DNA of 10,801 nucleotides from Zymomonas sp. (GTDB taxonomy: Bacteria; Pseudomonadota; Alphaproteobacteria; Sphingomonadales; Sphingomonadaceae), in assembly GCA_027489105.1 (NCBI GenBank), contig JAIYAJ010000331.1, forward strand, positions 1 through 10,801. Reading direction: 5' to 3'. A program made the translations under genes and the position numbers. This document shows positions 5,284-10,801 of this stretch, one piece after another. Each line of letters starts with the position of its first letter. Within the stretch, counting starts at the first letter, position 1. Below the pieces are notes generated by a model. The model made no database searches, was not told the origin of the DNA, and saw only the letters and a program-made list of their open reading frames with translations.

Positions 5284-5558
5284 CGGCCGCGAATTTCTAT
5301 CGAGCCAACGCCATGGGGATCCACGACGTAGAGGCGCGGGATGCCGTGGTGCTCGGCGTAGGCCTTCGCCTTCGCATAGGCCTCCCGGAACGGAAGATCG
5401 AAGTCGGAGGTCGCGAAAACGGCAGAGGTGGCGCTGTCCTGGCGGGTGGCCCGGAAGGCACCGAGGATCTTCTCAGGCATCCGTGAGGCTTGGTGCGCCG
5501 TGAGCACGACCGCGTCCTCGTCGTCGGGGATGCGAGCCGGGTTCCAGATGATTTCCAA
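5280..5558 (-). CDS. Unknown 92-residue protein coupled to the recombinase
   Basis: A protein of about 92 residues that I do not recognise. The best start is TTG at 5556-5558, preceded by AGGGGGG five bases upstream on the minus strand; the frame stays open upstream but passes through an AT-rich palindrome. It ends as ATGA overlapping the recombinase start, so the two are co-translated. The sequence has a WNPARIPDDEDAVVLTAHQA segment near the N terminus, an FREAYAKAKAYAEHHGIPRL helix-rich segment (residues 58-76), and VVDPHGVGSIEI near the end. No HTH or membrane segment is evident. Position suggests a recombinase partner such as a directionality factor, but it does not resemble known small basic excisionases. 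Confidence 0.6.
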   Translation of the reverse strand: MEIIWNPARIPDDEDAVVLTAHQASRMPEKILGAFRATRQDSATSAVFATSDFDLPFREAYAKAKAYAEHHGIPRLYVVDPHGVGSIEIRGR

Positions 5559-5571
5559 GGGATCCCCCCTG

Positions 5572-5601
5572 TATATATGATAAAGGACATTATCATATAT
5601 A
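5572..5601. promoter_or_regulatory. 30-base AT-rich perfect palindrome in divergent promoter region
   Basis: TATATATGATAA (5572-5583) and TTATCATATATA (5590-5601) are exact inverted copies separated by AGGACA. It lies between the divergent recombinase operon (start 5558) and the TIGR02391 gene (start 5692), in otherwise GC-rich DNA. It contains -10-like sequences on both strands (TATGAT, GATAAT) and ends immediately before the ribosome binding site of the 92-residue protein. It is most likely an operator/promoter, so that a bound dimer would block transcription of the recombinase operon. A transcript hairpin is an alternative. Confidence 0.6.
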
Positions 5602-5691
5602 GTGGGTCTCGGAGAAGAGGATGCGGGGTGACACCCGCAGCGCGGACGGCCACAACCGGCGGTCACTCCACCTGCCGGATCGCGACGCGCC

Positions 5692-6423
5692 ATGCCCACT
5701 GACGTGAACCTCGCCCTGCGCGTCGCGCGCTGCTTCGAGCTGACGGGCAAGATCCGCGCCGAAGCGCTCGCCGCCCTGGCCGGCGAGTACGAAGGCAGCG
5801 CCAAAGCGCCAGAGGCGGTGGTCAAGGTGCTGTCCGCCCACGCGGCGCACCTGCGGGAGATCGGCGGCGACTTGATCGCTTCATCCAACCTCGGCCGGCA
5901 CCTGCACTTTGGCCAGTACGGGGATCTCCACGACATCGCGCACTTCGACATTCCTGTCATCGAGGAGGGCATCCGGCGCAAGGTCGAGGAGATCGCCTCG
6001 GGCGCCGCCGTGCCGCTCTCTCTCGGGTTCGAAGACCTGCTCGACCCCGAAGTGGCCCAGGCCGCCATGCCGCTCTACAGGATGGGCGACCACCGCGGCG
6101 CGGTGATCAAGGGCTGCGAGGTGCTCGTCGCGCTCATCCGCAAGCGCACCAGCCTGAAGCTGGACGGTGTCCCCCTCGTGGACCAGGCGCTCAAGCGCGA
6201 GGGGGGACTCCTCGTCGTGGCGGAGGGAACCGACGACACGGCGAAAAACCGTCGCGCCGGGGTGCACGACTTGGCGAAGGGGGTGATGGCGGCCCTGCGC
6301 AACGTGTACGTGCACGACCCGCAGCACAAACCGACGCCGCAGACGGCGGCTCGCCATCTGGCCTTGCTGAGCACGTTGGTCATCCAGGTTCGCAATGCAA
6401 AACTGAGTAGCGCGACCCCGTAG
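5692..6423 (+). CDS. TIGR02391/Ymh-family protein, HEPN-like, possible RNase
   Basis: A 243-residue protein. The C-terminal half (about residues 108-238) matches my memory of the TIGR02391 (Hypoth_Ymh) family: FEDLLDPEVAQAAMPLYRMGDHRGAVIKGCEVL, then a helical region and RNVYVHDP. The RNVYVH at residues 203-208 fits RxxxxH, the catalytic signature of HEPN-type RNases, and the usual family version is RNPxAH. The N-terminal 105 residues are helical and less familiar. HEPN proteins act in toxin-antitoxin and antiphage systems, but no partner nucleotidyltransferase gene (MNT) lies next to it here. The start is ATG 5692; no strong ribosome binding site is seen, so a different start is possible. It is transcribed away from the recombinase operon. 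Confidence 0.72.
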   Translation: MPTDVNLALRVARCFELTGKIRAEALAALAGEYEGSAKAPEAVVKVLSAHAAHLREIGGDLIASSNLGRHLHFGQYGDLHDIAHFDIPVIEEGIRRKVEEIASGAAVPLSLGFEDLLDPEVAQAAMPLYRMGDHRGAVIKGCEVLVALIRKRTSLKLDGVPLVDQALKREGGLLVVAEGTDDTAKNRRAGVHDLAKGVMAALRNVYVHDPQHKPTPQTAARHLALLSTLVIQVRNAKLSSATP

Positions 6424-6660
6424 GATGGAATCAAGGCGCGGGCGCGCGCTTTCCTCGTTCCGCTTCCATCTGTCCGTTCGACGGGTTGAAAACGCGGGCG
6501 CGGCCAAGCGAGGTGGGCCGTTGCTTATCCAAACCGTGGTTTGGAGTCGCAACAGCGCCGATTAAAGCGCTGTCCCGGATGGAGAGCGGTACATCTCGCG
6601 GAGCACGACGGTTTGCCGCTAGGTCCGCAGCGGTGCTTCAACTGGAGAAGTGTATTGATA
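6424..6660. other. Intergenic region upstream of the exporter gene
   Basis: About 237 bases without a convincing gene. It has mixed composition, an 18-base palindrome at 6528-6545, and a purine-rich GGAGAAG at 6644-6650 which serves as the ribosome binding site for the next gene. No ArsR-type regulator gene is present. It could be the boundary between the mobile or defence part and the metal/metalloid resistance part. Confidence 0.45.
6528..6545. promoter_or_regulatory. 18-base palindrome upstream of Acr3-like exporter gene
   Basis: TCCAAACC (6528-6535) and GGTTTGGA (6538-6545) are perfect inverted copies with a 2-base spacer, 115 bases before the exporter start. A dimeric regulator could bind here; the regulator is not in this window, so the role is an inference. 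Confidence 0.4.
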
Positions 6661-7626
6661 ATGCAGCAGGCCCGCGATCTGCTCGAAAGCCGCCAAGTGC
6701 CGATCTACTTCGGCGCAGTGGCGGTGGCGGCCGCCCTGGCGCTGACGGTCCCGGGCACGGGCGCGTTCGAGGGGACGATCAACCCGGCGCTCGCCATCAT
6801 GCTCTTCGTCACCTTCCTCCAGGTGCCCCTCGCCGAGCTCGGGCGTGCGTTCTCCCGCTGGCGGTTCATGGCGCCATTGCTCGCGGCCAACTTCCTGGCC
6901 ATCCCCCTCTTCGTCGCGGCGCTGTCGCAGTTCCTGCCGCCCGACCCGCTGATCCGGCTCGGCGTGCTCCTCGTGCTGCTCACGCCCTGCATCGATTACG
7001 TCGTGACGTTCGCTCAGCTCGGCCGCGCCGACGCCAGGCTACTGCTGGCGGCGACGCCGGCGTTGCTCCTGCTCCAGATGGCGCTGCTGCCCGCTTACCT
7101 CGGCCTGCTGCTCGGAGGGGAGGCCGCGGCGCTCGTGCGGGTCGGCCCCTTCCTCCACGCCTTCGCCTGGCTCATCGCCGTGCCACTTGCGCTCGCTGGG
7201 CTCGTGCAGTTCTGGGCGGCCAATGCCGCCCTTGGCGTGCGCGCGGCGTCCACCCTCGGCGTCCTCCCGGTACCGGCAACGGCGCTCGTCCTGTTCGTGG
7301 TCGTGGCCGCCGTGGTGCCGCAGCTCGGGCAAGCCCGCGGCGCCGTGCTTGCCGTCGTCCCGTTCTATGTCGCCTTCGCGATCCTCGCTCCCCTCGTCGG
7401 GTGGGGGGTCGCGCGGCTAGCCGGCTTGCAAGGTGGCGAGGCGCGAGCCATCGCATTCAGCGCCGCGACCCGCAATTCGCTCGTGGTGCTTCCGCTCGCG
7501 CTCGACGTGCCGGGCGCGGTTCCCGTCCTCCCGGCGGTGATCGTCGCGCAGACGCTCGTCGAACTCGTAAGCGAACTTGTCTACGTTCGCGCCATTCCCC
7601 GACTCGGGAGGGCCGCCGCAGCCTGA
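6661..7626 (+). CDS. Acr3/bile-acid:sodium symporter family exporter (likely arsenite)
   Basis: A 321-residue integral membrane protein with about ten hydrophobic segments and the length usual for the bile-acid:sodium symporter / Acr3 superfamily. Acr3-type features include a cysteine in LLTPCIDYVV (C110), where Acr3 transporters have an essential Cys in their fourth helix, and glutamates at E301/E305 in TLVELVSELVYV near the expected ninth-to-tenth helix. SAATRNSLVVLPLA (residues 267-280) matches the family's unwound-helix motif. It would sit in the inner membrane and export arsenite or a related metalloid; substrate is inferred. The start is ATG 6661 with GGAGAAG ten bases away; an in-frame TTG at 6655 is closer to that site and is possible. 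No arsR, arsC or arsA lies beside it. Confidence 0.78.
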   Translation: MQQARDLLESRQVPIYFGAVAVAAALALTVPGTGAFEGTINPALAIMLFVTFLQVPLAELGRAFSRWRFMAPLLAANFLAIPLFVAALSQFLPPDPLIRLGVLLVLLTPCIDYVVTFAQLGRADARLLLAATPALLLLQMALLPAYLGLLLGGEAAALVRVGPFLHAFAWLIAVPLALAGLVQFWAANAALGVRAASTLGVLPVPATALVLFVVVAAVVPQLGQARGAVLAVVPFYVAFAILAPLVGWGVARLAGLQGGEARAIAFSAATRNSLVVLPLALDVPGAVPVLPAVIVAQTLVELVSELVYVRAIPRLGRAAAA

Positions 7627-8187
7627 TGCGGCGCTCGCCCGCCGCCGCTGGGGCGGCAGTAAGCTTCTGGACCGCGGCGGGGCTCGGCTTCCCCATGTCT
7701 TCGCGCTCGCCCATGTGCTCGGCTTCCGGTTCGCGCCGCGCCGCGCCCAGGCGAAGGCAAGCAGTGGCACGGCGATCCACTGCGCGATCGGCGAGAGGCC
7801 CAGCTCGAAGCCTGCCAGCCTTACCACCGGCATCAGCTCCGAGTAGGCCCAGGAGGCGCGCACGACGATGTTCAGCCACTCGCTGAACGCCGTATAGCCG
7901 ACGCCCAACAACATCGTGAGCGTGGCGACGACGCCGAAGCGCCGCGCCGGCCATTCGCCGTGGCCCGCCAGCACCAGCGCGAGCGTCAGCGAGGCGGTCG
8001 CGATCAGGAGGTCGCCGCCGGTGCAATGCACAACGGCGAAGGCGTTCTCCCGCCAGGTCCCGGTCCGCCAGATCGTGTAGAGCGGCAGGTGCGCCGTCTC
8101 CCACAGGAGATTGCCGCCCGCCACCACCAGCAGCCAGGCGCGCAGCGCGGCTAGCCAGCCCGGGGGCGCCGCGATGCCGCCCGGCAT
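7417..8187 (-). CDS. Small membrane protein downstream of cusA, with unusual antisense C-terminal extension
   Basis: The start ATG (8185-8187) overlaps the cusA stop as TGATG, so it is coupled to the pump gene. The N-terminal 150 residues form four hydrophobic helices (about 14-34, 56-76, 83-105, 130-148) with conserved-looking HCTGGDLLIA (54-63), SEWLNIVVRASWAYSELMP (102-120) and LSPIAQWIAVPLL (131-143). This looks like a conserved protein of about 150-170 residues found with metal pumps, but I have no name for it. There is then no stop until 7417, so the frame continues to 256 residues through low-complexity Arg/Pro-rich sequence. The last 69 residues are antisense to the exporter gene. The natural C terminus was probably lost at a recombination junction. 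Substrate and role unknown. Confidence 0.65.
   Translation of the reverse strand: MPGGIAAPPGWLAALRAWLLVVAGGNLLWETAHLPLYTIWRTGTWRENAFAVVHCTGGDLLIATASLTLALVLAGHGEWPARRFGVVATLTMLLGVGYTAFSEWLNIVVRASWAYSELMPVVRLAGFELGLSPIAQWIAVPLLAFAWARRGANRKPSTWASAKTWGSRAPPRSRSLLPPQRRRASAASGCGGPPESGNGANVDKFAYEFDERLRDDHRREDGNRARHVERERKHHERIAGRGAECDGSRLATLQAG
7641..7657. terminator. Stem-loop between convergent genes, possible terminator
   Basis: GCCGCC (7641-7646), loop GCTGG (7647-7651), GGCGGC (7652-7657) form a perfect 6-bp GC stem 15 bases after the exporter stop. There is no T run. In a GC-rich genome such stems arise by chance, so this is weak; it lies inside the C-terminal extension of the opposite-strand gene. 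Confidence 0.25.
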
Positions 8188-10801
8188 CACGCCACCTCCA
8201 GCGCGCGCGGTGCGGTCGGGCCCGCGCCTGTGGTTTCCGGCTGCGCCTTGCGCGGCAGCCGCCAGCCCTTCGCAATGGCGTAGAGCGCCGGGATCACCAC
8301 CAGGGTCAGCACCACCGACGACGCCATGCCGCCGATCATCGGCACCGCAATGCGGCTCATCACCTCCGACCCGGTGCCGCTCGCCCAGAGCAGCGGCAGC
8401 AGGCTGGCGACGATCGCGGCGACCGTCATCGCCTTCGGCCGCACGCGCTCCACCGCCCCCTCGACCACCGCCGCGGCCAGGTCGGCGCGCGTCGGCGCAT
8501 GTCCCTCCGCCGCGCGGCGCGCCCGCACCTCGGCCCAGGCGTGGTCGAGGTACACCAGCATCACGACGCCGGTCTGCGCCGCGACGCCCGCCAGCGCGAT
8601 GAAGCCAACCGCGACGGCGACGCTCATGCTGTGGCCGAGCCAGAGCATCAGCCACAGCCCGCCGACCAGCGCGAAGGGCACCGACAGCATGACGATCAGC
8701 GTCTCGGTCAGCCGGCCGAAGTAGAGGTAGAGCAGCAGGAAGATCAGCGCGAGCGTCGCCGGCACCACCAGCCTCAGCCGCGCCTCGGCACGCTCCAGGT
8801 ACTCGAACTGGCCGCTCCATTGCAGCTCGTAGCCCGGCGGCAGCGCGACCCGGTCCGCCACCGCTTGGCGCGCCTCGGCGACGTAGCCGCCGAGGTCGCG
8901 GCCGCGCATGTCCACGAACACGTAGGCGGCGAGCCGCGCGTTCTCGGTGCGGATCGTGGACGGCCCGCGCGCCGTCTCGACGCGGGCGACGCTGCCCAGC
9001 GGCACGCGCGCGCCGCCGGCGCCCTCCACCAAGACTTCCGTGGCGATCGCCGCCGGATCGTCGCGCAGGTCGCGCGGGTAGCGCAGGTTGACGCCGTAAC
9101 GGCGGCGCCCCTCCACCGTTGTCGCCACTGCCTCGCCGCCCAGCGCCGACCGCACTGCCTCCTGCAACTGCGCAACGGTAAGCCCATAGCGGGCTAGCGC
9201 CTCCCGGTCGGGCACCACGTCGAGGTAGTAGGCCCCGGTGACTCTTTCGGCGAAGGCGCTGGTGGTGCCGGGCACATCGCGCACCGCCGCCTCGACCTCG
9301 CGGGCGACGCGCTCGATCTCGCCCAGGTCGGGGCCGAGCACCTTGACGCCGACCGGCGTGCGGATGCCGGTCGAGAGCATGTCTATGCGCGCGCGGATCG
9401 GCATGGTCCAGGCGTTGCTGACGCCGGGCAGGGTCACCGCGCGGTTCATCTCCTCGATCAGCGCGTCCAGCGTCAGCCCGGGCCGCCACTCGGACCGCGG
9501 CCGCAGGTTGACCAGCGTCTCCGCCATCTCCATCGGCGCCGGGTCGGTCGCCGTTGCCGCGCGGCCGGCCTTGCCGTACACCAAGGCCACCTCCGGGAAG
9601 CCGGCCAGGATGCGGTTCTGCGTCTGCAGAAGCTGCGCCGCGGTGGTCACCGAGATGCCGGGCAGCGTCACCGGCATGAACAGCAGGGTGCCCTCGTCCA
9701 GCGCCGGCATGAACTCGCTGCCGAGGCGCCGGACCGGCACAATCGCGGTCGACATCGCTACCAGCGCGAGCACGATCGTGACGGCTTTGAAGCGCAGCAC
9801 CAGCGCGATGACCGGGCGGTAGAGTGCGATCAGCGCGCGGTTGATTGGGTTCCTCGCCTCCGGGACGATGCGCCCGCGCACGAACAGGATCATCAGCACC
9901 GGCACCAACGTCACCGACAGCAGCGCCGCCGCCGCCATGGCGAAGGTCTTGGTGAGTGCGAGCGGATGGAACAGCCGCCCTTCCTGCGCCTCCAGCGCGA
10001 ACACCGGCAGAAATGACACGGTGATCACCAGCAGGCTGACGAACAGCGCCGGCGCCACCTCGGCGGTGGCGTCGAGCAGCACCGGCAGGCGCGGCGCGTC
10101 GGGCCCGGCCCGCTCCAGGCGCTTGTGCGCGTTCTCGACCATGACGATGGCGGCGTCCACCATGGCGCCGATCGAGATGGCGATCCCACCCAAGCTCATG
10201 ATGTTGGAGCCGACGCCGGCCAGCTTCATCGCCAGGAAGGCCGCCAGCACGCCCACCGGCAGCATCAGGATCGCCACCAGCGAACTGCGCAGGTGCAGCA
10301 GGAAGACCGCGGTCACGGCGGCGACGACCAGGCTCTCCTCCAGCAGCGTGGCCTTCAGCGTCTCGATGGCGCGCAGGATGAGGTCGGAGCGGTCGTAGAC
10401 CGGCTCGATCACCGTGCCGGCCTGCAGCGAGCCGGCGGCCGCCGCGAGGCGCGCCTTGACGCGCTCGATCACCGCCAGCGTGTCCTCGCCGTGCCGCTGC
10501 ACGACGATGCCGCTCACCGCCTCGCCCTCGCCGTCCAGCTCGCCGACACCGCGCCGCTCGTCGGGGCCGAATTCCACGCGCGCCACGTCGCGCAGCAGCA
10601 CCGGGGTGCCGCCGCGCGAGCGCAGCATCACCTGCTCGAGATCGTCGGGCGAGCGGACGTAGCCGCGGCCGCGAAGCACGTACTCGGCCTCGGCCAGCTC
10701 GACGACGCGGCCGCCGGCCTCGCCGGTCGCGGCGCGGATCGCCTCGCGCAGCTCGGCCAGGCCGATGCCGTAGCCGCGCAGCCGCGCCGGGTCGGCGACC
10801 A
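8187..10801 (-). CDS. cusA: CusA-type heavy-metal efflux RND pump, N terminus beyond window
   Basis: Minus-strand frame open from the window edge to a TGA at 8187-8189, about 870 residues visible; the first 170 or so of the usual 1,040 lie beyond 10801. The visible N-terminal part shows the typical GGRVVELAEAEYVLRGRGY segment. The transmembrane region contains IGAMVDAAIVMVENAHKRLE (Asp codon at 10155-10157), the Asp/Glu pattern of the Cus-type (monovalent metal) proton relay. The periplasmic RARIDMLSTGI segment keeps the Met found in CusA, and SGQFEYLERA plus GVAAQTGVVMLVYLDHA are family-typical. It should be the inner-membrane pump of a tripartite Cu(I)/Ag(I) or related export system; the adaptor and outer-membrane genes are probably upstream, outside the window. 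Confidence 0.92.
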   Translation of the reverse strand, partial: VADPARLRGYGIGLAELREAIRAATGEAGGRVVELAEAEYVLRGRGYVRSPDDLEQVMLRSRGGTPVLLRDVARVEFGPDERRGVGELDGEGEAVSGIVVQRHGEDTLAVIERVKARLAAAAGSLQAGTVIEPVYDRSDLILRAIETLKATLLEESLVVAAVTAVFLLHLRSSLVAILMLPVGVLAAFLAMKLAGVGSNIMSLGGIAISIGAMVDAAIVMVENAHKRLERAGPDAPRLPVLLDATAEVAPALFVSLLVITVSFLPVFALEAQEGRLFHPLALTKTFAMAAAALLSVTLVPVLMILFVRGRIVPEARNPINRALIALYRPVIALVLRFKAVTIVLALVAMSTAIVPVRRLGSEFMPALDEGTLLFMPVTLPGISVTTAAQLLQTQNRILAGFPEVALVYGKAGRAATATDPAPMEMAETLVNLRPRSEWRPGLTLDALIEEMNRAVTLPGVSNAWTMPIRARIDMLSTGIRTPVGVKVLGPDLGEIERVAREVEAAVRDVPGTTSAFAERVTGAYYLDVVPDREALARYGLTVAQLQEAVRSALGGEAVATTVEGRRRYGVNLRYPRDLRDDPAAIATEVLVEGAGGARVPLGSVARVETARGPSTIRTENARLAAYVFVDMRGRDLGGYVAEARQAVADRVALPPGYELQWSGQFEYLERAEARLRLVVPATLALIFLLLYLYFGRLTETLIVMLSVPFALVGGLWLMLWLGHSMSVAVAVGFIALAGVAAQTGVVMLVYLDHAWAEVRARRAAEGHAPTRADLAAAVVEGAVERVRPKAMTVAAIVASLLPLLWASGTGSEVMSRIAVPMIGGMASSVVLTLVVIPALYAIAKGWRLPRKAQPETTGAGPTAPRALEVA

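Noticed and set aside
5559..6068. Long minus-strand frame opposite the TIGR02391 gene
   Set aside because: It is low-complexity shadow sequence antisense to a better-supported gene; only the part after the TTG at 5558 resembles a real protein.
6486..7886. Long plus-strand frame covering the exporter gene
   Set aside because: It is Arg/Ala/Pro-rich without any domain, while the alternate frame encodes an obvious membrane transporter.
8188..9489. Minus-strand frame continuing upstream of the small membrane protein
   Set aside because: It is cusA in a shifted frame, Arg/Gly/Ala-rich, whereas the cusA frame has full family similarity.
1..10801. CRISPR array, tRNA, rRNA or insertion-sequence transposase
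   Set aside because: No regularly spaced repeats, no tRNA-like cloverleaf and no transposase motifs were seen; the only mobility gene is the tyrosine recombinase.
8187..10801. Assigning the pump metal from periplasmic methionines
   Set aside because: The Met in RIDMLSTGI is conserved, but the other CusA copper-binding methionines could not be aligned with confidence, so Cu/Ag specificity rests mainly on the transmembrane signature.

Overview
The window is very GC-rich, with strong G/C preference at third codon positions. It looks like an accessory region of a high-GC alphaproteobacterium of the Acetobacteraceae, Methylobacterium or Azospirillum kind. This is an inference from composition and gene content; there is no rRNA, tRNA or core gene to fix the taxon.

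Left part (1-1963, all minus strand): a GC-rich cluster of hairpins (1-158), then, read in transcription order from 1963 downward, an XRE-type repressor, an ImmA/IrrE-type metalloprotease translationally coupled to it, a short VbhA-like antitoxin, and a Fic-domain toxin. All four are closely spaced and could be one transcript.

Centre left (1964-4203): a divergent promoter region carries three TTGCAAT-type half-sites, a plausible operator for the XRE protein. To its right is a tight plus-strand operon: a single-domain 'multiubiquitin'-type ubiquitin-like protein (Ubl), a ThiF/E1-like adenylyltransferase with a large N-terminal domain, a Cys/His-rich DUF6527-type protein, and a 60-residue basic protein. 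Neighbouring frames overlap by 26 and 4 bases. This is a compact bacterial ubiquitin-like modification system without a recognisable E2 or JAB-type deubiquitinase gene, and is the most interesting part of the window. Control by an XRE/IrrE switch is inferred from position.

Centre (4204-6423): a minus-strand tyrosine recombinase coupled by an ATGA overlap to an unknown 92-residue protein, a striking 30-base AT-rich perfect palindrome in the intergenic region, and a divergent TIGR02391/Ymh-type protein with a HEPN-like RxxxxH motif. The recombinase, toxin-antitoxin genes, regulator pair and Ubl operon together suggest a mobile or defence island.

Right part (6424-10801): an Acr3/bile-acid-symporter-type (likely arsenite) exporter on the plus strand converges on a minus-strand metal-efflux operon. 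That operon has a CusA-type RND pump, truncated at the window edge, followed with a 1-base overlap by a small four-helix membrane protein whose frame runs on 210 bases into the antisense strand of the exporter gene. This suggests a recombination junction between resistance modules.
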